DNA of 64,000 nucleotides from AP-15 sp963762575 (GTDB lineage Bacteria > Pseudomonadota > Alphaproteobacteria > ATCC43930 > CGMCC-115725). A model generated the notes under the pieces. It was not told the DNA's origin. It was given only the letters and a program-made list of their open reading frames with translations, and did no database searches. Of the stretch, positions 8,977-19,200 are shown piece by piece; position 1 is the first letter of the stretch; every line of letters starts with the position of its first letter. Position numbers and translations under genes: made by a program. The stretch is taken from assembly GCA_963762575.1 (NCBI GenBank), contig CAVXLL010000001.1, positions 1,116,001-1,180,000 of the forward strand, written 5' to 3'.

Positions 8977-9342
8977 TCAGCCGCCGGCGGGTTCGAGCTT
9001 CAGATGCCGCTCGATGCGGCGCACCCGCTCATCCAGCTCGCTGATCAGAAGTCCGTGGCCGAGCACGCTCGAATGATAGTGTGTGACCGCGTCGCGCAGC
9101 GAGGCGAGGCCGGCGGCGAGGTCATCGAGCTTGCGGTCATGGCCGGCAACGATGTCGCTCAGCCCGGCTACCACGTTGTTCAGTCCGCCCACAGCCCCGC
9201 TCAGTCCGCCCACCGTTCCGCGCAGCTCGGCGACCTCGGCCGAGAGATCGTCGAGCTTGCGGTCATGCCCCGTCGCCGTGCGGGCGACTTGCGTCAGCAG
9301 CTGGTAGACGGCCGCGATATCAGGCCCGTTTGCACCACTCAT
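8977..9342 (-). CDS. Small coiled-coil protein
   Basis: A 121-residue protein of unknown function, starting at the ATG before S-G-A-N-G-P-D. It is dominated by a heptad-like coiled coil in which G-H-D-R-K-L-D-D-L occurs twice, about 45 residues apart, with G-G-L-(S/N)-x-x-V repeats between. There is no signal peptide or membrane segment. It ends with a basic helix (L-D-E-R-V-R-R-I-E-R-H-L). It lies 19 bp downstream of the histidine kinase in the same direction and is probably in its operon. A scaffold or partner role for the kinase is only a guess. Confidence 0.65.
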   Translation of the reverse strand: MSGANGPDIAAVYQLLTQVARTATGHDRKLDDLSAEVAELRGTVGGLSGAVGGLNNVVAGLSDIVAGHDRKLDDLAAGLASLRDAVTHYHSSVLGHGLLISELDERVRRIERHLKLEPAGG

Positions 9343-9361
9343 CCGAAAACTGTTGCGGCAG

Positions 9362-11029
9362 CTACGCCACGCGGTCAAGCGCTTCGCGTGCCGCGCTCGC
9401 CAGATCTTCCTTGCGATAAGGCTTGCTGAGCAGCGGCGTGCAGGCAGCCAGCGGTCCGGCATCGCCGTTCAGCCGCGCCTCCGAGAACCCCGAGGTGAAG
9501 ACGATCTTGATTTCCGGCCAGCGCTGGCGGGCGCGCCGCGCCAATTCGCGGCCGTTGATGCCGCCCGGCATCACGATATCGGTCAACAGCAGATCGACGC
9601 TCTGCCGATCCAGCAATTTGAGACCTGCTGCCGCATTTTCGGCCGCGAGCACCCGATAACCCAGCTCGCCCAGCTGGCGCGTAACGACGCGGCGCAAGGC
9701 TGCATTGTCTTCGACCACCAAGACCGACTCGCCTCTGCCGTGCAGCAGCAGCGGCGTTGCGGCGCTCTCCTCGACGGCCGGCACATCCTTGGTCATGCGC
9801 GGCAGGAAAAGGCGGAACGTCGTGCCAATTCCGGGCTCGCTGTAGACGCCGATATGTCCGCCCGATTGCTTGATGAAGCCGAAGACCATGCTGAGACCGA
9901 GGCCGGTGCCCTTGTCCCGGCTCTTGGTCGTAAAGAACGGCTCGAAAATCCGGTGCAGCACCTCCGGGGTCATGCCGCACCCGGTGTCGCTGACTTCGAG
10001 CATGACATAGCCGCCCGCCACGACCTCGGCGTGCTGCGCGGCATAATCGGTGTCGAGCGTGCGATTGCCGGTCACGATCATCAGACGCCCGCCATCGGGC
10101 ATCGCGTCGCGGGCATTGGTGGCCAGATTGGTTAGACTGGCTTCGAGCTGCGCCGGGTCGACGACGACCGGCCATAGCTCCGACGCGAGGTCGAGCGAGA
10201 TTTCGACGTCCTCGCCGAGGGTGCGGCGCAGCAGCCGAGTAATCCCGGAGACCAGCTCGTTGACGTCGACGTGTTGCGGCCGGAGCGGCTGCTGCCGGGC
10301 AAAGGCGAGCAGACGGCGCGTCAGATCGGCCCCGCGAAATGCCGCGTCGAGCGCCTCGCGGGACAGCTCGTCGATATCGGGATCCTCCCCTTTCAGGTCC
10401 CGCAGCAGGTCGATATTTCCGATGATCACGCCGAGCATGTTGTTGAAATCATGCGCCATGCCGCCGGTCAGATTGCCGATGGCCTCCATCTTTTGCGCCT
10501 GATGGAGCTGCGCCTCCAGCTTGGTCCGCTCGACTTGCTCCCGGTGCTGAGCGGAGAGGTCGCGCAGGATGCCGGTAAAGTGCCGGTATCCGCCGGCCCA
10601 CCACTCGGCGATCGACAGATGCGCCGGAAAAACCGACCCGTCCTTGCGGCAGACTTCGAGTTCCTTGATCGTCCACAAATAGCGCGCCGTATAGCGCTCG
10701 GGCTCCTGCCGCATGGCCGGCGGCAGCAGCACCCGCATGTTCTGGCCGATCAGTTCCGCCGCCCGATAACCGGTCATGGCTTCGGCCGCCCTACTGAATT
10801 CCTGTATAATGCCGTGCTGGTCGCTGACGATGATCGCGTCGACCGCCGTCTCGAAGATCGCTCGATACCGGCTGTCGCTGTCCTGCAGATCTCGTTCGGC
10901 GGCCGCTCGTCTGGTATGCTGGTATCGCAGCCGGACGACGAGAAGCCCGGCCAGGAGCCCGAGCGCCGGCCAGGCGGCGGCGCCTGCCGAGCACAGGGTG
11001 TTCAGGATTTCGGGAGCGAGACCAGGCAT
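9362..11029 (-). CDS. Hybrid PAS sensor histidine kinase with C-terminal receiver
   Basis: A 555-residue protein. One N-terminal membrane segment (about 12-34) is followed by a PAS domain (about 50-150), a HisKA region with the H-box M-A-H-D-F-N-N-M-L (His193), a HATPase domain with D-T-G-C-G-M and G-T-G-L-G-L-S boxes, and a C-terminal receiver with phosphoacceptor Asp in L-L-L-T-D-I-V-M-P near residue 487. The H-D-F-N-N box places it in the HWE-distant, PAS-hybrid kinase group common in alphaproteobacteria. A perfect TTAA-N7-TTAA box lies about 50 bp upstream. The signal and the target are unknown. Confidence 0.9.
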   Translation of the reverse strand: MPGLAPEILNTLCSAGAAAWPALGLLAGLLVVRLRYQHTRRAAAERDLQDSDSRYRAIFETAVDAIIVSDQHGIIQEFSRAAEAMTGYRAAELIGQNMRVLLPPAMRQEPERYTARYLWTIKELEVCRKDGSVFPAHLSIAEWWAGGYRHFTGILRDLSAQHREQVERTKLEAQLHQAQKMEAIGNLTGGMAHDFNNMLGVIIGNIDLLRDLKGEDPDIDELSREALDAAFRGADLTRRLLAFARQQPLRPQHVDVNELVSGITRLLRRTLGEDVEISLDLASELWPVVVDPAQLEASLTNLATNARDAMPDGGRLMIVTGNRTLDTDYAAQHAEVVAGGYVMLEVSDTGCGMTPEVLHRIFEPFFTTKSRDKGTGLGLSMVFGFIKQSGGHIGVYSEPGIGTTFRLFLPRMTKDVPAVEESAATPLLLHGRGESVLVVEDNAALRRVVTRQLGELGYRVLAAENAAAGLKLLDRQSVDLLLTDIVMPGGINGRELARRARQRWPEIKIVFTSGFSEARLNGDAGPLAACTPLLSKPYRKEDLASAAREALDRVA

Positions 11030-11334
11030 TGTGATCGACCCAATTCTCCAATTTGGCAGCGCTACCGGATCATCTGGTTAACGCCTTCTTAACTTGCCGA
11101 CTTGAACGTCAGAAGGCCGTCAAAATCTAGATGAAAAAAGCATCAAGGAAGATCTTTCTTTTAAAATTGCCCGAGCATTTTAGGAACTCGTCAGATCTGA
11201 CCCGTGCAGTATCTATCTAACTTTATGTATTGCGTGCTTGGATTGTGAACGGCCACTCGAGAAAAAGCTTTGGAGCGCCAACCCGTGATCGCCGCTAATA
11301 TCGGTGCCGTCGATCTCTGAGCAGGAGCAATGGC
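11030..11334 (-). other. Divergent intergenic region, A/T-rich
   Basis: About 305 bp between the histidine kinase and the acyl-CoA dehydrogenase. It is noticeably richer in A/T than its surroundings (11080-11270) and must carry promoters for both genes. Besides the CtrA-type box no gene, RNA or repeat was recognised. Confidence 0.5.
11078..11092 (+). promoter_or_regulatory. Putative CtrA binding box (TTAA-N7-TTAA)
   Basis: The sequence reads TTAAC-GCCTTC-TTAAC, an exact match to the CtrA consensus TTAA-N7-TTAA with two direct TTAAC half-sites. It lies about 50 bp upstream of the hybrid histidine kinase start and about 240 bp upstream of the acyl-CoA dehydrogenase. DivK and PleD, cell-cycle proteins linked to CtrA in Caulobacter, are encoded in the same window. 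Confidence 0.5.
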
Positions 11335-12501
11335 ATGTTTGCGAGCCTATCGGACGAGCAGCGCCGCTTCGTGCAGACTGTCCGTGACCTCGCGCAGCGC
11401 GAATTCCGGCCGCGCGCCCTCAGTTACATGGACGGTACCTTCCCGTGGGAGAACATGCGCCGGCTCGCCGCATTGGGCGTCCTCGGAATGGCGGTGCCGG
11501 AGGAATATGGCGGGCTGGGGCTGCCGGTCTTCGATACCGCGCTCGTCCTCGAGGAGATCGCCAAGACCTGCTATGTGACGGCGATGGCGGTGCTCGGCGA
11601 GGTCGGCGTGCAGACCCGGATCATCGCGACCTACGCGCCGGAGGAGATCCAGGCGCGCATCCTGCCGGCGGTGTGCAGCGGCGAGGCCATCCTGGCGATC
11701 TGCATGACCGAGCCGGACGCCGGCACGGACGTCGCCAATTACCAGACAAATGTCGAGACCGCCGGCAACGCGCTCCGGCTGAACGGCGTCAAGACCCTGA
11801 TCAGCCGGGCCGAGGAGGCGCAGATGTTCGTCGTCTTCACCCGGGTCGACCGGCGCCCCGGCCGCGAGGGGATCGGCTGCGTCCTGGTCGAGCGGGGCAC
11901 CCCCGGCTTTTCGGTCACCGGCACCTACCACACGATGGGCGGCGAAAACCTGCACGAGATCCGCTTCGAGAATTGCATGCTGCCGCCCGAGAATCTGGTG
12001 TTGCGCGAGGACGGCTTTCGGAAATTGCTGTCGGCCTTCAACACGCAGCGCTGCCTCAACCCCAGCATCTCGCTGGGCCTCGCCGAGGGGGCGCTCGAAG
12101 AGGCGGTGCGCTACGCCAAGGAACGCCGAGCCTTCGGCCGCGCGATCGGCGAGTTTCAGGGCATGCGCTGGAAAATCGCCGAGATGTACAAGGACATCGA
12201 GGTCGGCCGCAGCATGCTCTATCGCGCCTGCGCCAGCGCCGACCCGTTCCCCGACCCGCTGTTGGCGGCGGTCGCCAAGACCTATTGCAACGAGATGGCC
12301 CTGCGCGTCACCAGCGAAGCGATCCAAGTGCATGGCGGCTACGGCTTCACCGACGAATTTCCGGTCTCGCGCTTCTACCGCGGCGCCCGCTACGGCACCT
12401 TGGGCGGCGGCACCACCGAAACCCTGCGCGACCTGATCGGCAAGCGCGTCCTGGCCGGCCTCGACCCGGTCGACGGCATCTTGGGACTGGGCATGTTCTG
12501 A
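11335..12501 (+). CDS. Acyl-CoA dehydrogenase
   Basis: A 388-residue flavoprotein with the three-part acyl-CoA dehydrogenase fold. The N-terminal helical domain is followed by the segment M-T-E-P-D-A-G-T-D (FAD/substrate contact, around 123-131) and by the C-terminal domain with R-R-A-F-G-R and I-Q-V-H-G-G-Y-G-F-T. It catalyses alpha,beta-dehydrogenation of an acyl-CoA and passes electrons to ETF. The chain length is unknown. The start has a ribosome-binding site (GCAGGAGC) 6-7 bp upstream. It is monocistronic and followed by a terminator hairpin. Confidence 0.92.
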   Translation: MFASLSDEQRRFVQTVRDLAQREFRPRALSYMDGTFPWENMRRLAALGVLGMAVPEEYGGLGLPVFDTALVLEEIAKTCYVTAMAVLGEVGVQTRIIATYAPEEIQARILPAVCSGEAILAICMTEPDAGTDVANYQTNVETAGNALRLNGVKTLISRAEEAQMFVVFTRVDRRPGREGIGCVLVERGTPGFSVTGTYHTMGGENLHEIRFENCMLPPENLVLREDGFRKLLSAFNTQRCLNPSISLGLAEGALEEAVRYAKERRAFGRAIGEFQGMRWKIAEMYKDIEVGRSMLYRACASADPFPDPLLAAVAKTYCNEMALRVTSEAIQVHGGYGFTDEFPVSRFYRGARYGTLGGGTTETLRDLIGKRVLAGLDPVDGILGLGMF

Positions 12502-12769
12502 CCTGTTTGCTGATACCGCTGATATTCCCGAAAATAACAGCCAGCACCCTCGCCCCCGGCACGGAATCCCTCGGTTTTCGCGGCCACTCAGCGCAGAATA
12601 ACAGCCGGAAGATGGCTGTTTTGCTGGTTGTTCCTGGTGTTTACTCGCCGCCGTGATCCGTATATTGATCTGTCGAAGTAGATTCCGCAGAACGCAAATG
12701 GAGTTACTATCAGACAATTGCGGCAATTTTGCAGGCGGCGAAATACGCAGCACGCAACAAACGCCAGCC
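12502..12769. other. Intergenic boundary of the restriction-modification island
   Basis: About 270 bp between convergent genes. It has no ORF of its own. The segment AATAACAGCC occurs twice (near 12532 and 12597). The overall wording of 12515-12690 resembles, from memory, a dispersed non-coding repeat seen in other alphaproteobacterial genomes near insertion sites; this is recollection and not shown here. It could mark the edge of the acquired island. Confidence 0.3.
12600..12622 (+). terminator. Rho-independent-like terminator after acyl-CoA dehydrogenase
   Basis: The inverted repeat AACAGCC / GGCTGTT (12600-12606 and 12614-12620) has a 7-nt loop and is followed by a short T-rich tract. It lies about 100 bp after the acyl-CoA dehydrogenase stop. 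The T tract is short, so termination strength is uncertain. Confidence 0.45.
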
Positions 12770-15627
12770 TCAAACGACCGAGTAAACCTTCAACACTTCG
12801 TCGCCGTAATGGTTGATGACCTTGACGGCGATGCGTCTGGTCTCGGGTTTCTCGAATGGCCGGCTGACGGCCGAATAGAGAGTCGCCCAGGCTTCCTCGT
12901 CGATCTCGGCCTTCAATGTCGTCTTGAGCCGCTTGTAGGGGTCATTGCCGCCGAGGAAATAGGCGTGGCGGACGAAGAAGCTTTCGCCGTCGTAATCGGT
13001 GTCGATGAACCAAGCCGCGATGTCGTCGAGACTGGAGGAGCGGACCTCACCAGTGGTCGGGTCGAAGATGTCGAGGCCAAGGATTTCGACCCGCACCCGC
13101 CCATCCTCGTCGTGGTGGATCGTGATGTCCGGCTCGCCGAAGATCACGAACAGGTTGGCGTTGTTGGTCTGGCTCCGCAGGCTGTCGGCGAGGTGCAGGT
13201 CGTTGTTCATCCTTGCCTTGAGCACGTTGAGCCGTGGAAACCGGGTCAGCGCCTCCTCGTTGACCTTGGGCTCGAACGCAAAGCCGCAGACGATCAGCGT
13301 ATCGAAGACCGAGTCCAATGCCTCTCGCGCCGCTTCGCGCACGAGGCCATAGGAGACGGTGCCGTATTCGGGGCCGATCGTGACCGCGACCCGCCGAGTC
13401 TTGCCGGCCTCCTCATAGCGGCCCTCCGCATGGATCAGCCGGCCGCCGGGCCAGGGCTTGAGTTCGGTGAACTGCAGCCTTTCGCCCTTCTTTGTGTTCT
13501 GCACCCCGGCCTTCTGCAGGTTATCGAGCACGACACGGACGAAATCGTCCTCGGCTCGGCGCGCCTCCTCGCGGCGCGCCGAACGCGTGCGCGACGGCAG
13601 CGGGCGCCCTCCCTCGGCCTCGATCTGCTCTGCCCACAGCGCATCCTCTTCCTCGGCCGACAAAACACGGTGCGGCGACAGGCTCTCGACCGTGAAGGGA
13701 CCGGCTACGCGGACTTTGCCTCTGTTTTCATAAGGCCGGTCGACGAGGTATTCGATCTCGGCATTGCGCGCGATCGAGGCATCGATCTCTTTTTGCCGTT
13801 GGCGACGTGCTTCCCACCATTGGTGGTGCGGTTCTCGCGCCTCGGCCGGCCAATTGTCCTCGGCCTTCCGCGGCACCTCCCATGCTTCCCAAGCTTCATC
13901 GAGTAAATCATTCAGCCGATTGAGCAGCGGGTCGAGCACTGCCTGCCATTTTTCCCAGATGATGTCGATCTCAGCGTTGCGGGCTATGTCCCCCAATTGA
14001 ATGTGAGGCACGCGCTCATAGACGAAGCCTTGTCGGACCGAGTGGCCAAATGATCCATTCTTGGGCGGCTTACCGCTCAGCTCTGCCTCCTTCCGAGCAC
14101 CCTCTGGGCTGTCCTGAAGTAAATTGGGCGGGTAGCGGCCAGCCATGAGCCGCTGACGAGCCAGGGCCAGCGCCACACGACTTGTGTCGATTGTTATCCA
14201 GCGACGCCCCCATTGCTCTGCAACGTAAGCGGTTGTGCCTGAGCCGCACGTCGGGTCCAGCACTAGATCCCCTGGATCAGTCGCCATGAGAATGCAGCGC
14301 TCAACAATTCGAGGGCTGGTCTGCACCACGTAAAGCTTATCGGCTGCACCAGCCAGATCGGACCAGATGTTTGTGAGGACGGCCACCGGGAAGTCAGCAA
14401 ACCGACGGGCATAACGGATGGAGTTAGTCTGTTTTAGAATCCGATCAGCCTTTAGGAGCCAATTCATCCCATCCCTATTAGTTTTCCACCGGCTCTGCAT
14501 TGTCGGTCGAAATTCGCGATCGCCGATCCTCACATTGAACCAGCTCGCAGCTCCCTCTCCTTTCTCCCGACCGATTGACGCGGATTGCAATGGGTCGGGA
14601 GCAATCAATTCAATCGGCATTGCTGGCCTGCCGAGCTCTTGGGTCGGTAGTCGAACTCCAAACTCGGGCTCTGCGATTGTAAAGCGCCCAGTGTCTTCCT
14701 CGGAAATTTGTCTGTATATAAATAGCTCTCGGTATTTTAACTGATCGAGCTGCTTCGCATACCAAAGGACAAAATCCGATATGCCCCCGAGATATCGGGA
14801 AAAGGTCGATCCAGCCTTTTGGACCGTGATAAATGACACAAGATTTTGATCCCCGAACACCTCGTCCATTACCGCCCGCGCGCGGTGAACGTTTTCATCA
14901 CCGATCTGCACGAATATTGAGCCGCTATCGGCAAGAAGCTCACGGGCGACTTTGAGTCGATCGCGGAGGTAGGATAGATAGGAGTGGACCCCATCCTTCC
15001 AGGTATCGCGAAATGCGCGGATAGTTTCGGGCTCACGGGTTAAGCTAGTGAGCTGACCATCCTTGACATCCCTGCTTTTAGTTGAGGGCTGCCAGTTCGA
15101 GTTAAATCTGATGCCGTATGGCGGGTCCATGTAGATGCACTGGACCTGGCCTTTAAGCGCTTCCTTTTCGGCGAGGCTGGTCATTACCAGCAGCGAGTCT
15201 CCGAGGATCATCCGGTTCGACCAATTCTTGTCGTGCTTGTAGAAGTCGAACTCAGTGCCGGGTTCGGCCAGCCCATTGAAATCGCTGTAGAGGTCCGGGA
15301 TTGCGTATTGCTCGTTTTCGGCACGCTCCCGCCGGATTGCTTCTGAACGGCGTTTCAAATCACCGATGATCTTTTCGGGTTTGATCTTCTCCTGGATATA
15401 AATCGGGACCGCGTCGACCGTCAGGTCTTCGGCGTCCTGCTCGTCCTTGCCGCGCCAGACCAGTTGGGGATCAAGGTCGGTGTTGCGCTTGTACCGGACC
15501 GTCTTCGGCGCCCGCTCTCTTCGGAGACGAGACTTTCGAGCTCCGTCGTCGGGATATGTTTTCGCCGCGCCTCGCGATGCTGGAGGCTCTCGATATCCTT
15601 CGTCGTGGTCCTTGCCGCGCGAGCCAT
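12770..15627 (-). CDS. Type III-like DNA methyltransferase (Mod), frameshifted near the 5' end
   Basis: An adenine-specific methyltransferase of the beta order: D-P-P-Y (motif IV) comes first, about 78 residues after the in-frame TTG at 15358. The SAM motif D-P-T-C-G-S-G-T-T follows near residue 370, then a long C-terminal region. The open frame of 862 codons begins at 15358, but the family N-terminus is also present. ATG 15627 encodes a segment with E-A-R-R-K-H-I-P-T-T-E-L in one frame, and the expected continuation (R-N-T-D-L-D-P-Q-L-V-W-R-G-K-D-E) lies in the other frame. A single base is missing near 15511-15520, or a -1 shift is needed there. It is the last gene of the res-antitoxin-toxin-mod operon, 13 bp after the toxin. 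Confidence 0.85.
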
Positions 15628-15640
15628 CTGCCCTGATTCC

Positions 15641-15976
15641 TCAGCCGATGATTTCCGACATTGCCTTTCTCAGCGCGATCCGGTCGTCATCGACCAAGGC
15701 GCCAAGCCGGCGCAATACAAGCCGCTGCTCAAGGGTCGCGAACACCGGTTTGACCATGGAGGGCTTGAGCAACCCTGCCGCTTGCCAATGGCTAATCGAC
15801 GTCTCGCCCAGGCCGGGGTTCGGCCGAAGCTGGCTGGTCACCGCCATTACGATCAGGTCCGGCCGAGCGGAGCTGTACGCGCGGTTGCTGACGACAACCG
15901 CAGGCCGCTTCTTCGAAGCCCGTTGGGTGGTGAAGGGAAAAGGCACCAGGACGACATCGCCGAAGTCAAAGGGCAT
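15641..15976 (-). CDS. PemK/MazF-family toxin of a type II toxin-antitoxin pair
   Basis: A 111-residue protein with the MazF/PemK SH3-like start: G-D-V-V-L-V-P-F-P-F-T followed by K-K-R-P-A-V-V-V-S-N. Family members are sequence-specific endoribonucleases that cut mRNA. The start at 15976 overlaps the 3' end of the antitoxin gene by 11 bp, typical of coupled pairs. It lies inside the restriction-modification operon, 13 bp before the mod start. Activity is inferred from the family. Confidence 0.85.
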   Translation of the reverse strand: MPFDFGDVVLVPFPFTTQRASKKRPAVVVSNRAYSSARPDLIVMAVTSQLRPNPGLGETSISHWQAAGLLKPSMVKPVFATLEQRLVLRRLGALVDDDRIALRKAMSEIIG

Positions 15977-16166
15977 CGTAGACGTCGTCTTCGGGATTGC
16001 TCCAGATGACTGCAAAAGCCGGAGCGCTCGCGGCAGCGGCAGCGGCAGTCAGCGACCGCTCCTCCTCGCGCAGGCGGATGAAATCAACAAAATCCTCGAT
16101 CTCGGCGATGCGCTCGGCGGGCAATGCCGCGATTTTCTCAATCAGGGTTTTGCTGACGGCGGGCAT
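15966..16166 (-). CDS. Antitoxin partner of the PemK/MazF-like toxin
   Basis: A 66-residue acidic protein. Its N-terminal helix (L-P-A-E-R-I-A-E-I-E-D-F-V-D-F) is characteristic of small antitoxins found with PemK-like toxins. An alanine run leads into an acidic tail, W-S-N-P-E-D-D-V-Y-D-A-L, likely the toxin-wrapping segment. It precedes and overlaps the toxin by 11 bp and starts 56 bp after the res stop. The ATG at 16166 was chosen over an earlier start because it has GGGAAC upstream and gives the usual family length. Confidence 0.8.
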   Translation of the reverse strand: MPAVSKTLIEKIAALPAERIAEIEDFVDFIRLREEERSLTAAAAAASAPAFAVIWSNPEDDVYDAL

Positions 16167-16222
16167 GACTGTTCCCTCCAAGAGGCTGCTTGTCACATTC
16201 TATGAGCACGCATCGGCGTTAC

Positions 16223-19200
16223 CTATTCCGCGGCCTGTCTCGCGACATGTCGGGCGAGGAAGGCGCGGATCATCGCTTCAGCGCGGTGTGCATCGCCGAT
16301 TTCGAGAAAGGCCCAGCGGCCGAAACCGCCGTGGTTGTTGACGGCCGGAACCCAGTGCGTCTCCATTGCCTGCCGCTTGTTCTGTGCGTCGATCCGCCGA
16401 TAGCCCTTGATTTCGACAATCAGGTTGAGCGGGTCGTCGGGTCCATTGCCGTCATCGAGCCTCAGGATGAAATCGGGCCGGTAGCGGCGCTCACCGCCGG
16501 CGGCAGCATAGGGCACCTCGAAGCCGAGCCCGTGGTTCTTGATGTAGGCGAGAACGACGTCGCCAAGCGCATTCTCAATGGTCTCGCAAAAGCCGAGCTC
16601 CCATTCGCTGTCGCCGACCACGAGGTTGATGTGGCAACGATCGGCCCGCGTCGTCCGCAGCAGGTCCTTGGAGGTATGCAGATCGACGAAGCGGCTCGAT
16701 CCCGCGGGATTGTAAGGGTCCATAACCGGCAAGGGGATCGCGCGCCCCACGGCGCCGCCCGGCTCGTCGTCCGCCGACTGCTCGAGCCCGCCGCGGACGC
16801 AGGCATTGTAAATCAACAGTGCTGCATAGTTCGCCAACGTCCTCCATAAGAACAAGCCCGGCTTGGTGCCGCCGGTGCATGTCAGCTGGGTATCCAACCA
16901 CTCCCGCGTCGCCTTCAACAGCTGCGGGAACAGAAACGGTTTGAGATTGCCGGCTTCGTCACGAAAGCGGCTGCGCAGTGCATGGCCGGCGACATGAAAC
17001 GCTACTGTCGACGGCCGCTGGTTCATGTAATTGTCGAGCGTGATAATCTCGCCGGCGCCGAGGATGTCCTGCACCTCGGCGCGGGTTGGGGTGCGGTCGG
17101 GGTCCAAGGTGAAGCGCGAATCCTGGTCCCAAACCCAGTGCAGGCGGTCGCTTGGCAGCTTGACCCGGTAGCCGGCGACTCTCGGGAAGCGGATCTCGAG
17201 CGCCTCTCGCTCGGGCAATGCGTAGACTCTGCGTGTCGGCTTGGGCGGCCGGTAGGTGGTCTCGCCCTCGTTGTGCTGGGCGAAGGAGAACGGGATGCCG
17301 AAGATGTTGGCGTATTCCGATGGCCGCAGCATTCCCTCGGCGTCGGGATCGTAGGAAAGACGACGTAGGCCGCGGCCCACGACCTGCTCGCAGAGGAGCT
17401 GCGTGCCAAAGGCGCGCACGCCGAGGATGTGGGTCACGGTGCTCGTGTCCCAGCCTTCGGTCAGCATTGAGACCGAGACGACGCAGCGCACCTGCTCGCC
17501 GAGCCGGCCGGGCTTGCCGACGGTATTCATGACTTCGCGCAGCAAGTCTTCATCCGTGATCTTCTCCGCGGCGCTTTGGCCCGAGCGCTGGGCCAGTGCG
17601 GTCTTGAACGCGTCAATTTCCGGGCGGGCGAAGCTGCGGAACTCGCTAGACAGTGCGTCACCTGAATCGAGCTCTGTCGAATCGATGAGCAAGGTCAACG
17701 GACGCGCCAGCCGGCGCCTGTCGGAATCGTAATTAGAGAATAAGGGCAGCTGAGCGGGGACCACGACCTCCCGCTCCTCGCCCTCCGCGGTCCGCTCGGT
17801 TCGGGTGTAGCCGGCGATGTAATCGTAGAGCAGCTTGGAATGGCTGGTGTTCTGGCACACCACGATAAAGACCGGCGGGATGGCCAGTTCCGCTTTACCG
17901 AATTCCTCGGTCCAGCGGACGAAGGTCTTCTCGTAATGCTCGTATAGAGCGTGGAGCGCGCCGAGCAATTTTTCGGGCAGGCTGTCCGGGGTCGGCATCT
18001 CGCCCTTCTGCCGCTTCGTCCGGCGCCCCTCCTTGGGCATGTCCTTGCGGATCTCGTGCCACACATTGCGCCAGACCGGCATCGGCCGACCGAGAGCGTT
18101 GTCCGAAACCGGAACCCGTGGCACCTTGACGATGCCACTCTCGATCGCGTCGATCAGCGCAAAATCCGAGACCACCCAAGGGAAGAGAAGACCCTCGTGG
18201 TGGCCGGAGCCGCGCAGGAAGAACGGCGTCGCGGATACATCATAGACGGCGCGGAGATTAACCTTCCGGCCGAGGGCCCTGATCCCGTTGATCCACAGCC
18301 GGGCAGCCTCGGCGTTCTTTTTTGCTTCCTCGCGGCCCTCCGCCTCGATCGGCGCCTCTTCGGGGTCGCCGGGTTTCTGCTGATAGCAGTGATGCGCCTC
18401 GTCGTTGAGGACCACGACATTCTTGCGTGCGAGCAATTCCGGGCAGGCGCGCGCCAGCATCTGCCCTTCGGTCTCTTTCGTCCGCGGCTCCGCTCCACGG
18501 CCTTGCAATATCGCGCGGGCAAATTTGGGCAGTGCGACGGTCTCGCGCAGCTTGAAGGCGTGATAGTTGGTGATGACGACGCGCGCCGCCCGGATTGCGC
18601 CGATCATGTCGTCCGGCACGAGGCCGCGGCTCTCGTAATAATTCTCCGGATCGCTCGGGAGCAGCACGCGGAGACGGTCGCGGATCGGAACGCCGGGGCA
18701 GACGACGAGGAAGGCGTCCGAATAGCTCCGCCTGCCATGGATCGCGTTGACGGTCTGCCAGGCGATCAGCATCGCCAGGACGGTGGTCTTACCTGAACCG
18801 GTCGCCATCTTGGCGGCGATCCGAAACAGGCCGGGGTTGTCGGCTTCGTTGCCGGCACGGAGCTGGTCGCGGACGGAGCGATGCTGCGGCTGTCGCGCCG
18901 CCACCTCCTCGAGCCAGACGATCGTCTCGACAGCCTCGATCTGGCAGAAGAACAGCGGCGGCTTGGTCGCGTCCGACCGCCAATGGTCGAGCAATCGCGC
19001 GGTCTCATGGGTCACGCCCGACTGGCCGACCGGCAATGCCCGCCAGCGCTCGACGTAGCCGCGGATCTCGTTGATCAGCGCGTTCTCGGTTGCTTCCTCA
19101 GCAAACGGGAGGCTTTCCTGCCGCGCTCTCCTCGGCTGTGCAATCGGCACCAAATACTCGCTGCGCCGCCGGCCTGGCTCGATCTTCGAGGTGAACGCGC

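Noticed and set aside
9150..9240. Tandem DNA repeat
   Set aside because: Repeated bases simply encode the G-G-L heptad repeats of the coiled-coil protein.
11347..12753. 468-codon frame antisense to the acyl-CoA dehydrogenase
   Set aside because: It mirrors the real gene in a GC-rich shadow frame, has no family motif and no ribosome-binding site.
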